Shown: positions 24,300-36,239 of the stretch, in pieces | How positions within the stretch are numbered: the stretch's first letter is position 1 | Layout of the letters: every line of letters starts with the position of its first letter | Source of the DNA: Paulownia fortunei | Lineage: Eukaryota; Streptophyta; Magnoliopsida; Lamiales; Paulowniaceae | DNA: 64,000 nucleotides | Assembly (NCBI GenBank): GCA_019321725.1 | Contig: CM033123.1 | Span: 15,674,925-15,738,924, forward strand | Direction: 5' to 3' | Program-made: the position numbers and the translations under genes | Notes under the pieces: model-generated | Databases searched by the model: none | The model's input: only the letters and a program-made list of their open reading frames with translations | What the model was told of the DNA's origin: nothing

Positions 24300-25686
24300 C
24301 TATCTTTTATTGAAATGAGTGACTGTTGGGGTCCGAGAACATTAATTAAGTTGCTTTTTCCAATAACATACTGGGTGCATTGATATACTGGGTGCATTTA
24401 CTAATAGTGGCATGCAGCAGTTAATTTATCACAAAACTTATACAGAGAAAATAAGAGATTAATGTCTCACCTGTGCACAAGTGTCTCCTTAAAAAAAATA
24501 AAATAATATTTGACACAATATCTATACTCATAATATATATTTACTGATTAAAGCATAGATTCAACCCTTAATATAGGATAGCAAGTCCAACTGTTTGTTT
24601 TATTTATTACAAAAACCCCTAGTTGGTGGCCCGAGCATTATTGAATATGCGGAAAAGTCTTCTTACATTTAATATATTGTTCATAAATTTAGTTATCTTA
24701 TTGTGCATAACTTAAAATTATATTTGAAATCTAATTTACGAAATTTATATACTCACAACAAAAATACTACGACCAATTTTAAATAATACTTTCTTGAAAT
24801 TATCTACTCCATGTGAATTTTAATCTTTTCTTTCCTTTTTAAAAATGGTGAAGAAATATGTTGGGGGGGGGCATGAAAAAAGAAACATGGTGATATTTGG
24901 TTATTTTCCGATTTTCAAAACGCAGTGTGTAACAGAGGATCCTTTTAAAAAGTACAGGGGTGTAAAATGCCATAAGCCCCTCTATTAATGAGCTACACAT
25001 GTTATTTTTGTACATGTACATACAAATTTTCTATAAAGAAACTTTCAAGAGCATAATAAAATATACTCCCTCAATCTCATTTTTAAGATCCATTTTGATT
25101 CAACACACAGTTTTAGATGAGAGTTGAGAAAGTAAATATTTATATAATTTTATACTATTATTTATAAAAGTAATGGTTGAAGCTAATGGTGTTGCATCAT
25201 TGTTTTTAAGTTAAAGATATGATATATTTCAGAATTTTTTTTAAAAAAATAAAACTTTATTTTAGAATAACTAAAAAAATAAAAATAATTAATTTAAGAC
25301 AGACGAGTAATCGTTAGTGTCACAATATAATTGTTCTAAACGTATGTTGTGGAGCTTGCATATAACTAAATCTTGTCAAATGTAATTTGTGTTCCCCAGA
25401 AGTTAATTGTTGAAAGGGGAAAATGCATTTTAATTTAGCCATGTAATTTGATTTGTTTTCATTTTTAATCTTTTACAATGTGAGTTTGGCAACTTATAGA
25501 TTATAATTTTTAAATTTTGATAGAAATATTTAAATTGGGCCAGAAAATATCTCATGCTAGGTCGATAGTACTTTAAATCTTGGGATTCTTTTAAAAATAG
25601 AGGGAAAATTGCTGAAGTCAACTTCTATGTAGTTGTTCTGGAAGAGAAAATCCTGAAATTAATTACACATTTTAAAGAAAGTCTTT

Positions 25687-25718
<32 letters not shown>

Positions 25719-27265
25719 CAAAGGACTTTTGGCATTTTGAAGAACGCAAGGAGACAGTTGGGAACAAAACAAGGATTGGACAAGACAATTGAACACATCT
25801 CTCATTTGGATATAGAGATAATTCTATCTTTTTGTTTATTGAATTCTTTACTTTATTTCTTGTCAATTTATATGATGTATCAAAACTTGTCTATGTATTT
25901 TCCTACATTAGTTATGCATTATATTTAGTTTCTAGGGGTTGATATAACCAACATTGGATCTTATGTTTTGAATTATGATATACCATATTTCAAGTCTTCA
26001 AATTTATTTGTATTATTGTGATTCGATTGCATCTTGATTACTAGATTAATAATCTAGATTGTTAGGCGTATGAAATCCGACACTCAAGAGAGGGGATCTT
26101 ATACATGGTCATAAGATAACACAATTTAAGAATTCATATAGTCGAGAGACTTATGAGCCCTTCGAAGTCTTGTGAAATAATTTATTGAACTTTGATAGGA
26201 TTTTAGTTTGAAAGTTTTATAGAGATATTGAAATTCGGATTACAATTCATAATTACTCGGTACTTGACAGAGAATAGATTATCTTAGATATTCTTAACTT
26301 ATAATTTGTTAACTTGAATTTGATGAATTAGATTAATAAATATAGATGAAAACTAAATAAATCACACCTTTAGAAATATTTGTCTATCAAGTGTTTAATA
26401 ATTTGTTTGAGTGAACCTTTCTAGTTTAATTTATGGATTTTTAATTTATTCATTTGCAACTTTTATTTGAATCATCTAGATAAAATTTTGATACTTAATA
26501 CGTATTTGATATCGCCAATCAAAAAATTTACCCTTTAGCTCATCCGAGAAGGTCTTCATTTCTATTGTTTCTAGGAAAAAAGATTGATACAAAGGGGTCA
26601 TTGGAAAAGGTCTAAATTATACTCATCGCATAGCCCAGACATTATAATTTAGTATCTTCTCCACGGTTGAATTCTCTGATTTAATTTAATATTCCATAAT
26701 ACTTTACATTATAGATACCAAACATAAATATATTTAAGGGATGAGCAAATATACACTTATCATAAATTTATAATATAAAATACAAAATAAAATATAATAT
26801 TTTGATAGAGTAATGCATGGCATTGCCTTCCTGACTTGCGCATTTAATTTCTGAATTCCATGCTTAATTCTTTACACAATTAGTTTGTTCAATTCCCACA
26901 ACATAATGGTTTAATTGAATGTGTTTTTTAATCATATTTTTCTCTAGTTCCAAAGTGCAAGTGAGGTGCTCGGTTGTATCATATTTATTATTGCAAAAAA
27001 TTTCATGTAAATTGTTCAATACACACACATATGTATATAGTTATATTCAAGTTTTGATATACTAGTTATGGTTAATAATCACATAAAAAAAATAATGCAG
27101 AATTGATCTAAGCAATGCAACTTTTATTTCAAACCCTTGGAGCTTACATCCAAGAAACACACAGGATCCGACTGCCAAGCACAAAAGAAGACTGTAACTC
27201 AAGTGAAACGTAAAACAAAGACAGTGAAATTAACTTGCAATCCCATGATTATTGTCTGTTGCTGC
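24300..27265. other. Intergenic DNA; possible eroded LTR at about 25920-26540
   Basis: No gene is visible. There is a G run at 24862-24870 and a (TA)n at about 25687-25710. The part from about 25920 to 26540, with phrases like 'cactcaagagaggggatctt' and 'gtgaacctttctag', has the look of an old LTR, but no partner LTR or boundary was found. Confidence 0.4.
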
Positions 27266-27269
27266 ATGT

Positions 27270-28577
27270 TTATTGATTAGCTAAGTGGTTCATTTCTTGT
27301 TCGAAATAAGCCATGTCTGTCTCTTGCAGCTGCACCCATGCTTCAATCCCATCACCCTCTTTAGTATTCATCAGCAAAACATGGTTCTTGATAACCACAT
27401 TGGCAACACTCGCCCAGACAGGCTTTCCCCATCCAAAATCAGCCTCGTAGAATCGAAATTTACTCCAATCAGTGACCCAAACCACGTTAACATCGGGCCT
27501 GAGTGATTTTTCAGATGCATAAACAGAAGTGTCGATCAAAAACATGCGTCCATCCTCACCCTCGGACAATATTCTCGTGCAATCATTCACGGTTTTCTTA
27601 GCATCATCGCCCAGAACACGAACGAAGTCCTGGAATCCCATGTTTTTGGTTTCACCGGCAGTGCACTCAGTGATTGCTAGGGCAGCCAAGTTGCCACAAC
27701 AGTGCTTAGACAGCGCCGGCACGGTCCTTTCCCGGATGTTAACAGCCTGGGCGACGAGTAATGCTTTAGATTGCCCGTATCTCGCCTGATCAACACCAGC
27801 AATAGCCTTGATTATTAGCCCGGAAACCACTTGAACTCTTGAAGGTTGACGTAATTCGCCTGTTTTTTTGGTGGTTTCAACTCTCTCTCTCATGCTTGCT
27901 ATAGCATTCTTGTCGAATGTAAACCTCTTAGCAACAATGTCGTAAAGACCATTGTCCCTGTCCCTGGTTGTTCCAAACTCAGGTGTAGGGAAATTTTTTC
28001 CAGGGAAAAATACAGGGCCGTCGAAACTGGGGCAAATGCCTTCTCTGTTGTCTCCCCGGCTGGCATTCGACCATGCGGAGATGAACGTGCCGAGGGAGCA
28101 AGCGTCGACGATCCTGTGCGAAATGCATATGCCGATTGCTATCCCACCACATCTAAATTTGTTGATCTGAATCGACAGGATGGGGTCTGTTTCCTCGTCT
28201 GCTGCACCGATTTCACAAGGAAGAAGATCATTTAGTTGCTCGGGCTTCACTTTGGATTCCGGGTTTATAAGCTGAAGCAGTTCAACATCAACGTTTGCTT
28301 CTATAAGTTGAGCACCCTGGTCACTGCAATCAACCAGGTGATCATTCTTCATGTATCGTCCCGCAAACGGGTAAAACTGGGGCAGGATTTCTGCCAGGGA
28401 TTCCTCCAACTGGTTCAGCTTTTCATTCATCGTGGCGCCTGGTTGATAGTAGAAAATTCCAACCACGTTCATCGTTGGATTAAGTTCATCCATGAATGAA
28501 ATCTTGTAGTTTTTCTGATTGTCTGGAGTTGGGGTGCATGGTTTTACCAACTTTTTGCTCACAGCGTCCACCTTCAT
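27270..28577 (-). CDS. BAHD acyltransferase, vinorine-synthase-like
   Basis: A single intact minus-strand exon runs from the ATG at 28577 to TAG/TAA-type closure at 27270, 435 residues, a normal BAHD length. The open frame extends upstream, but the ATG opening MKVDAVSKK fits the family and avoids a CA-repeat-coded leader. The catalytic HxxxD is HRIVD (His154, Asp158) and the structural DFGWG is perfect (from Asp380). A CCGNL block replaces the YFGNC seen in the BAHD at 18.5 kb, placing this gene in the clade III type that includes vinorine synthase and other alcohol acetyltransferases. Such enzymes move acetyl or similar groups from acyl-CoA to hydroxyls of alkaloids, terpenoids or phenolics in the cytosol. 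The substrate cannot be read from the sequence. A TATA-like TATTTAAG lies about 250 bases upstream. It shares its family but not its clade with the BAHD 8 kb away. Confidence 0.92.
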   Translation of the reverse strand: MKVDAVSKKLVKPCTPTPDNQKNYKISFMDELNPTMNVVGIFYYQPGATMNEKLNQLEESLAEILPQFYPFAGRYMKNDHLVDCSDQGAQLIEANVDVELLQLINPESKVKPEQLNDLLPCEIGAADEETDPILSIQINKFRCGGIAIGICISHRIVDACSLGTFISAWSNASRGDNREGICPSFDGPVFFPGKNFPTPEFGTTRDRDNGLYDIVAKRFTFDKNAIASMRERVETTKKTGELRQPSRVQVVSGLIIKAIAGVDQARYGQSKALLVAQAVNIRERTVPALSKHCCGNLAALAITECTAGETKNMGFQDFVRVLGDDAKKTVNDCTRILSEGEDGRMFLIDTSVYASEKSLRPDVNVVWVTDWSKFRFYEADFGWGKPVWASVANVVIKNHVLLMNTKEGDGIEAWVQLQETDMAYFEQEMNHLANQ

Positions 28578-28828
28578 GGTTCTTCCAAATCTGATTGACG
28601 CAGCCAAAACACACACACACACACAAAACAAGAGAGAATTAGAGAAATCGAACTCAACCTCAATGTCTGAGAAATCTAGATGTTTGATTCTAATTGTTTT
28701 AGAGAAATCAAAGAAACATTTAACTCAACAACCTGAATAAGAAGATGCCTCTGAAACTAATGATTAGACTCGCCGAGAAAATGAGAGCACGAATCTAGAG
28801 TGGATGAGGCAAAGGCACCATGGATTTA

Positions 28829-28836
28829 CTTAAATA
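28829..28836 (-). promoter_or_regulatory. TATA-like box of the vinorine-synthase-like gene
   Basis: On the gene strand TATTTAAG lies about 250 bases before the ATG at 28577, implying a leader of roughly 220 bases that would include a (CA)n run at about 28608-28624. Confidence 0.35.
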
Positions 28837-28859
28837 CAACATTTCTTGATTGGGTGGTC

Positions 28860-29800
28860 TATCGTTTCCTGTGCAATAATTTTAACTATTAAAATCTGAA
28901 ATCGGATCAAGGTACATAAAAGTTATAAACAACAATTAAAAATGTAAAAATTATGAGTATTTTTTTATAATATTGTATTTTATAATAGCAACTGAGTGTT
29001 AATAACATCATATTGTTATTTTGGATCAAATAATAATTTTTAAAAAAACTTTATTCGAAGTTTTTAAGAAATTTTGGTTTGTGCTTCGCGTGATATTATA
29101 AAAGTGATATACAGTATTCTTAATAAGGTTTGTTGCAAAGATATTATCGTTTCCCAGTAATAAATATTTAATTTAACTTAATACTAACAACTTAGTTCAT
29201 GAATTAGAGATAAGCGAATTTAAATCACTGACATCCATCACAGTATAAATCATCATTGAAAAAAGAAGAAGTTTTGATTATTTTATAATATGGTTCTTAA
29301 AAATAGTAATTGTAAGTTGATATTATTACATTATTATTTTAACTAAGAGAATACTTTTAATACAAATATTCATAAACTTACCAGATGAAATATTTACAAT
29401 AAAAAATAACTCTCTCAAAACAAAATCAAATATTACCTTCACTCTCAAATTTTTTTCTCCCAAAATACATATCCCAAATGGCCTAAAACAAATTCAAATA
29501 TTGCCCTATAGTTTCATGATATAAACCAAGAATGCCAAGAATACATATTATAGAGGATTTAATCAAGAAACGTTTAGTGGCCATAACTTTTGACAAACAT
29601 ATATGTATACATGTGTGGCCCTTTCTAGTCATTTTTGTTGGGATTTCTTATACCAATAGCTGTCAAATCAAAGTTTATTTGGTTTGGCCATAGCTTAACT
29701 ATGTGTCCAGCTATTATTGGGTTTGATAAATAAAAATACTATTCTTGAAAAATACAAGTAGTAAATTAAATATATTTTTATTTTTGAAAAGAAAAATATA
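28860..29800. other. AT-rich intergenic DNA
   Basis: No gene seen. Segments such as 'gaaatgaaaccaaacat' at the right resemble ends of the MITE at 23943-24282, so decayed copies may be present. Confidence 0.5.
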
Positions 29801-29807
29801 AAAATGA

Positions 29808-30017
29808 AATGAAACCAAACATATCTTTGAATTCAAACGCGATTTGTTGTGAATAATCGACACATATAATATTATAATAAAAAAGTTAGTAATAAAATAT
29901 TAAGTGATAATTAATGAAACCAAACATATCTTTGAATTCAAACGCGATTTGCTGTGAATAATCGACGCATATAATATTATAATAAAAATGTTAGTAATAA
30001 AATATTAAGTGATAATT
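29808..30017. repeat. 105-bp tandem duplication
   Basis: Copies 29808-29912 and 29913-30017 differ at only about three positions by eye (for example gatttgttgtg versus gatttgctgtg). The second copy runs directly into a palindrome. Confidence 0.9.
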
Positions 30018-30045
30018 ATATATATATAATTATCACTTAATATTT
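30000..30045. repeat. Perfect 46-bp AT-rich palindrome
   Basis: Each half of 30000-30045 is the exact reverse complement of the other, centred on a TA run between 30022 and 30023. It could extrude a cruciform or mark the inverted junction of two repeat copies. Confidence 0.92.
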
Positions 30046-30086
30046 ATACATATATATATATATTAAGTAACTAAAACTTTTGTTTT

Positions 30087-30418
30087 ATCACAATAATAAT
30101 TTTTACAAGTTTAACAGTGAGAAAAATTATATTTATATTTTTACTATTAAAAATTAGTGATACGTGTATAGTAATAATAAAATTATTGTCATAAGTTATA
30201 GTTATAATTTTTTATTGTCATTATACATTTATTTTTAATTATCAGTAGTAGTAACTTAAATACTATCTATAGTATCACTAATTATGAATAATAACAACTT
30301 AATTATTAATTCTTGTGGCTATTAAATTTGTGAGAACCACTATTTTGATGCATATTATTAAAGACAATTTTTATATTGTGCCTCAACATTTTTCACCAGT
30401 AATTTTTTTCTTAAGAGT
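30087..30418. mobile_element. Eroded CACTA-like non-autonomous element
   Basis: The left side begins 'cacaataataattttta' and the right side ends 'tttttttcttaagagtg'. The interior block near 30270-30350 ('ctaattatgaataataac', then 'cttaattattaattctt') aligns with the block at about 52735-52790 inside the clearer CACTA element at 52577-52902. Confidence 0.45.
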
Positions 30419-30449
30419 GTAATTGTTAGTTATATTCATAATATAATAT

Positions 30450-32615
30450 AGAATATAAACTGGAAATTAACCTCAAAGTTCTTAACCAAGTCACATATAA
30501 AACAACGATCTAGTTAGCAAGTGCCCTACCGAAGCCATTGAAAAAAACCAATCTTCAAAACTAGCCTGCCGACCTTGATGAAAAAGTAATCGAGAACTTG
30601 CCTTCAATAGACTAGCTTCTTAGGGCTTGTTTGTTCGAACTTTCAGACCCCATTTTCACATTCTATACTATTATAAAATTTAAAATCGTATTTATTTTAT
30701 CCAATCTTAATAAAAATTACCATTTTCACATCTTTTATTTTCACACTCCTACTCTATCATATCGTTTCCAATCCTACATCTAAAACATATCTACCTATTT
30801 TTTCACCTGTAAATCAATACACTATTACGTTGTCATCTTAGCCGTTTCACGTTAATGGAAATTCACCCACTTTCCTTCCTCTCTTACTCTCTTTACATAT
30901 GCCCAATCAACCTTCTCTCAAATTCCTCAAGCCCAGCAAGAACAGGGTACCCTCGAAAGCCTTCACGACGGCGCAGTCACCATACGAGTCATCCAGTGAG
31001 AACGACTTTCCTTCATCATCGAACAAGAAACTGAAGATGTATGGGTTGTTGTCGGCATAAATCGATAGCAACCCTCTTTAGGGTTGTTACAACCTCCGAT
31101 TTGAGCATGAGGCCGATCTATACATTGAATTATGGGTGTTCTCGGCTTATTTAAAATGGGAATATATTTTTGGGTTCTACACCTTAATTTTTTCCCGATT
31201 TGTCTCCTCTTGAAGAAGAAACAAGAAACAGTAAAGACAAACTGTAATTTTGGGAGTGTGAAGAAGATGGATGGCTGCTACACTTGACCGTTTGTTTTTC
31301 CAATCCCATTTTTTCTTGTTTCCAAAACATAATTATGGATGATTCTTGGGTTCCCATGTCACATACGGGCTATAAGTAACATCAGATTAAATCAATTGTT
31401 TCTACCCATCATGCTAATTACCAAAAATGCCCGCATACCTAATCTTACTAATAATGTAGGTCTCACTAGTTTTATACAACCTAAACAATATTCATATTTT
31501 GAATGTTGGACCTGCTACTAAATCCAAATATATTCTATAGTACGCATAAAACCTCAAAATTGGTATTATAAAAATACACAAACAAAGAAATTCCAATGCT
31601 ATCACATCATTTTATAGTAAAAATTCTGTTAATCTTACTCATTCCAAACCTACATATTTTTATATTTACGCACATTCATCCAAACTTATTTTCAATTATC
31701 ATATGAAAACCAATACAACAATAAATTCCCAATGAAATTTTGTCAAGTGGTTAGCTCCAAAAAAAGAAAAGAAAAGAAAAGCATAAGATTGGGATCACGC
31801 GGGTTGGATAAACGTATGCCTCTACATGATATGATATCTTAAGTTAGTAGAAGAAATCTTCAGACAGTCCCACATGACTATTAAATTGATGAGTGAATTT
31901 GCAGATCTTGTTGCATTTAAATGCATAAAGGACGGTTGTATATGTTGGATTTTGTATCCCATGTGAGGCACAGTATCTCACAATAATGGCTATCATAATT
32001 CTTTAATCTACTTTTTTTTTTTAAATCTAAATTTATAATTTTATTTTTTATAATATCTCAAAAAAATTATATATTTTTAAATTATTTGCTCATGTATTCT
32101 CAGATATTATTTTTAAGAATAATAATATAAAAATGGCTAATTCCATTTTGATTTATTGCATTATTTAATAAGGAGTTGGAGATATACAATTGTCATTGAA
32201 ATAAGAAAAGTTAGTGAAGATTGAAACCTCATGGATATTTAATTAATTGGTTCTCAATCATCATTGCTTATTTCACATAATAATCTTGGATAATTATTAA
32301 TTAGTTTTTATATATGCCACCATTGTTTATTAAGTTACACTTTTGGCCCCTCTCAACTACACAAAAACAATAATTTGTCCATGAACTATGGAAATAGGAA
32401 CTTAAAAGAATCAACTTTCTTAATTTTGATATAGAAATAGGGGTATCCATAGGTCTACAAATCCGTTTGGATTGTACCAACACAAAAAATTCAATACATA
32501 TTGAATATTGAATCAAAAATTCAGTTTGATATTTGATTTTTAAATTTTTTACTTTTTGATATTCAATATAATAATGATGATTTAATTCGGTATATCGTAC
32601 GATATCAAATACTAA

Positions 32616-32649
<34 letters not shown>

Positions 32650-34190
32650 TAGGTTAAAAATTAAACAACCACATATTTATGGTAGGAGCATTTCTATTAG
32701 TGGAATGGAGGAGCTATCACATCTGAGCTGAAATTGAAAAATGTGTCTTATAGATTTGATAATATTTAATTTAGGGAGATGTTTAAGGATTCACAATAAT
32801 TACTGCATTATTTAATTTTAATTATTAATTAATTAGTGGGGGATTTAAAATTTAGTATAATTATTAGTTAAAGTAGTATTAATTATTGAATACCTTTTTT
32901 GATTATCGGTGGTAATAATTGCATCATAAAGATTATATGGAATAAATAATTTGAAATTAATTTGTAGATGTAAAAACTAAAATGGACTAATAACAAATCA
33001 GTTAATTAGTTAACATTTAACTACATATGTAAATAATGTAATTACTACTTATTACCTCATATTAATTAATATTAAAGTAATACCACAATATGAGGCCACT
33101 CGAGTGAGGCTACTGCCTCGAGCGCAAGTTGAGGTCCCAAAATTTCAATGTGTGGGAATAATTGTTTATAGTTGATATTTATTATTTGTTGATCAAGAAT
33201 CTTCTGTCAACTGAATTGATGTATGATATATGATTTTTTTTTATTTTTTTACTCAAAAAATTAATAACATTAAAATTAAAATAATAGCATCATACAAGTC
33301 ATTATTACCAAATAATGACATGCAGTTGTCCACAAGAAAGCTGATGACTGTCTCTTAAACAACAGTGTCAAACACAATAATGTTCCCCTTGATGGCCACC
33401 CGTCAGCAAATTCTCCAGAGTTTTTATTTTATGATAATAATAATTTTTATAAATTTTTATTAATAGTAATATATTATTTACAAATTATCGTCATTTATAA
33501 TTATCGATACATATATAGTGATAAAATAATTAAAAAAATTTGCCTCCGAGTCATTATATGTATTACTAATTTTTAATTATGAATTTTTTTACGTATTTCT
33601 ACAAATCGTCGAGTGTTTGTCGATGTGTCTATAGATTAGTTTCTAATCTCCTTCTGTACATGCAAATGAGATAAAGACACTTGTTTTGAACTAATGAGGT
33701 TTTATCTCATCAAAAACTACATATAGAGAGATAATCATGATATTAAGACAATGGTATTTTAAAGATTATTTTAATGAATTATTAGATCTATAATTTATTG
33801 GAACACAAATCACATATTACTTGCAACACTTATTGGTCAACATTGCATCACCTGCCTGCGTGGATAGTAATGTGTGATCCGGTTTTCACGTTTGCTTAAA
33901 AATTTGTATGGCAGGAGACTTGTGGAACTTGTCTTATCATGTTATTAACTATTAGTATATGCACAGATTTCAAAACTAATTTTGAACTAATATAATATTT
34001 GAAAATTAATTTTCTGTGACAATTGTGAAGAATTTGAAATCAGATGCAGAACCCGACTCAAACCCGGCACGCCTTATATTATTAATTAGAATTTACTATA
34101 CTTGTTAAATTTATTTTATAATTTTAAAAATATTAAAAATAATATTATTTACTAATAATCAATTCTTTGCATATTAATAATTAGATTATA
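30450..34190. other. Intergenic DNA, no gene recognised
   Basis: A less AT-rich island at about 30880-31270 has no convincing open frame and may be an old transposon fragment. There is a (GAAAA)n patch at about 31758-31782 and a (TA)n at about 32621-32644. A further decayed relative of the CACTA-like family may lie at about 33430-33600. Confidence 0.45.
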
Positions 34191-34194
34191 GGTA

Positions 34195-34610
34195 GCAATG
34201 ACAAATGGGGTTTAGGTTGAATTTATCTGAATTCGAAACTCGATGCGTTAAAAATTTTAAAAATTTAAATATAAACTCGTTTCAAATTTAAATTCAGGTA
34301 TAGTGGGTACATGTTAGATCCACTTTATAATTTGAAAATATTAAAAATTAATTTTTTAAAAGTTAATACTATTAAAATTTTGTAAAAAAAATATTTTTCT
34401 TAAAAAATATTATATAAATATATATTAATTTTTTAAAATAAATAAATGAATACAGTTTGAGTTGGGTCAGATTTTACAATAAAAAAATTAAAATCTAACT
34501 CAAATACATTTATATTATTTGAACCGCCCGACAAGGCAAATTCGAATTTGGGCAGGTGGGCAAGGTATGGAGCATATCCGAATTTAGATTCGGCCATTGC
34601 CTTTTACCAA
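34195..34610. mobile_element. Probable hAT-like MITE downstream of the UGT
   Basis: The left end 'ggtagcaatgacaaatgggg' and right end 'ggccattgccttttacc' make an imperfect inverted pair, with subterminal 'gaattcgaaactcg' and 'aaattcgaatttggg'. Related in style to the element at 20930-21245. Confidence 0.42.
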
Positions 34611-34662
34611 TCCCTTTACATAAATATCAAATCAGAACTTTATTCCATGTCATTTCAGAAAA

Positions 34663-34697
34663 ATAAAAAGAAAAAGAAAAAGAAAAAGAAAAAGAAA
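34663..34697. repeat. (AAAAGA)n simple repeat at the UGT 3' end
   Basis: A run of AAAAGA units ends eight bases before the UGT stop codon position, so it lies in the first part of the 3' UTR as a pyrimidine tract on the gene strand. Confidence 0.85.
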
Positions 34698-34704
34698 GGA
34701 ATTT

Positions 34705-36135
34705 TCACTTTCCATTGATCCATTTTTGGACAACCTGAGCAAGTGCCTGTGTAGAAGATCCCTCTTGGCCAAGAACATTTCCAGCAGCAATTTTAACGTC
34801 GATCATCCTGTTTCGAATTTGCTTTCCTTCTTCACCTTCCATCAGTTCTTTCACCAGTTCTGAAATATGGCCTCTCTCCACAATCCCATTTTCATTCTTT
34901 TTAACTCTCATCGCAGTCTTCAATCCATCTGTCAAGAATACCGCATTCATCTTGTGCTCAAAGCAAAGCGGCCATGCGATCAAAGGCACGCCAAAAACCA
35001 CGCTTTCCAATATCGAATTCCACCCACAGTGCGTCAGAAATCCTCCTGTCGAGCCGTGGCTCAATACTTGAATTTGAGGAGCCCATGAGGCCACCACTAA
35101 GCCCCTGTTTTTAGTCCTTTCCAAGAACCCTTCTGGTAGAAAATCCAATGGATCCTTCACAATGTTTTGAGTGTTTAAGTACGCCGCAGCCACGTTTTCT
35201 TGAGGGCTTCTCACCACCCAAAGAAACCTCTGCCCACTCATTTCCAGGCCCAAAGCTAATTCACTGAATTGCTCCACTGATAGAGTCCCCCCACTGCCAA
35301 AGGAAACAAATAGCACAGATTTAGGTGGCTGATCATTCAGCCATTTCAGACACTCTGACCCTTGATCTGATTCTGTTTCCAGGCCTGTCCGGATCAGCGG
35401 CCCGACTGGATAAACAGGGGGCATACCAGGACGGCGTAATTCTAAATCCTGGAAAGCTTCTGATTCCAATTCCAGAAAGCTATTCACAAGGATGCCATCG
35501 GCTAAAAGGTACTTCTTGCACAGATCGACAATCCATTTGTGAACTTCACTCTTCCTGTCTGTCATTGAATCCGGCAAATCCTCCGGGCTTAACACTATAG
35601 AACCCGGCAACTTGATTGGCTCCGGCAAATCTCGGTACTCCGATATGCAAGAATCATCCAGCTTAGGCAAATCCATGGAGAGTGACAATTCATTGGCTGC
35701 TATAACGTAGAAAATGTAGGCCGGGATCCCAAATTCTTTTGCTACATCAATGGCGTAGGGAGCAAAAAGATCCACCACAAGAGCAGAAGCTGGAGTTCCC
35801 AACTCCCGCAGCGAAGACAACGTGTCACGGAGAGCTGGAAGTGATCGGATTACGCGGATTGGCAGCAGAATTTCGGCATTTACGTGCTCCGGGAGGTCGT
35901 CTGTCGACACCGGAGGGAGAAAAACGGGTTTAATTGTGGTGGGAATGCCTTGAAGGAGGGATTTTTGAGGTATCATGGGGGAACCATCATCTGGGATGAT
36001 GAGTGTAACAGTGCAGTTGTGGTGGAAAACAAGTTTCTTGGCAAGTTCGATGAATGGAATCAGGTGGCCTAAAAACCCTGGGGGAGGTAGCAAGGCTATG
36101 TTTTGAGGTGGTTGTAATCTGTGTGTGTCTTCCAT
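34705..36135 (-). CDS. UDP-glycosyltransferase, UGT72-like, His-ended PSPG box
   Basis: A single intact exon of 476 residues starts at the ATG at 36135; the open frame extends 11 codons further upstream only through a TTG. The N-terminal acceptor domain holds the catalytic His24 in a PGFLGHLIP context, one residue longer than the usual PGMGHLIP. The C-terminal donor domain has the complete 44-residue PSPG box beginning WAPQIQVLSH, with FLTHCGWNS and GVPLIAWPL inside. The box ends C-F-E-H, so the last residue is His394 (CAC at 34956-34954), not the Gln typical of glucosyltransferases. The relatives I recall (hydroquinone/arbutin synthase, monolignol UGTs) glucosylate small phenols in the cytosol. 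Other plant UGTs with His here prefer UDP-galactose, so the donor is open. A TATATA box lies about 80 bases upstream of the ATG. Confidence 0.93.
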   Translation of the reverse strand: MEDTHRLQPPQNIALLPPPGFLGHLIPFIELAKKLVFHHNCTVTLIIPDDGSPMIPQKSLLQGIPTTIKPVFLPPVSTDDLPEHVNAEILLPIRVIRSLPALRDTLSSLRELGTPASALVVDLFAPYAIDVAKEFGIPAYIFYVIAANELSLSMDLPKLDDSCISEYRDLPEPIKLPGSIVLSPEDLPDSMTDRKSEVHKWIVDLCKKYLLADGILVNSFLELESEAFQDLELRRPGMPPVYPVGPLIRTGLETESDQGSECLKWLNDQPPKSVLFVSFGSGGTLSVEQFSELALGLEMSGQRFLWVVRSPQENVAAAYLNTQNIVKDPLDFLPEGFLERTKNRGLVVASWAPQIQVLSHGSTGGFLTHCGWNSILESVVFGVPLIAWPLCFEHKMNAVFLTDGLKTAMRVKKNENGIVERGHISELVKELMEGEEGKQIRNRMIDVKIAAGNVLGQEGSSTQALAQVVQKWINGK

Positions 36136-36212
36136 GGTGGAGTTTGCAGAGTTGATAGCCAGGACCAATGATTAAGGCTGAATTGCATGTGTATGGAAGA
36201 CAATGGAACACG

Positions 36213-36219
36213 TATATAG
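36213..36219 (-). promoter_or_regulatory. TATA box of the UGT gene
   Basis: On the gene strand CTATATACGTG lies 78-84 bases before the ATG; the ACGT core next to it could be a bZIP site. Spacing suits a short leader. Confidence 0.5.
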
Positions 36220-36239
36220 GGTTTAATAGTGCAAGTTGA

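Noticed and set aside
28578..28631. N-terminal extension of the vinorine-synthase-like BAHD
   Set aside because: It is encoded by a CA repeat (Cys-Val runs) and precedes a family-typical ATG at 28577.
36136..36168. Upstream extension of the UGT frame
   Set aside because: The extension begins with TTG, not ATG; the first ATG at 36135 gives the normal UGT N-terminus.
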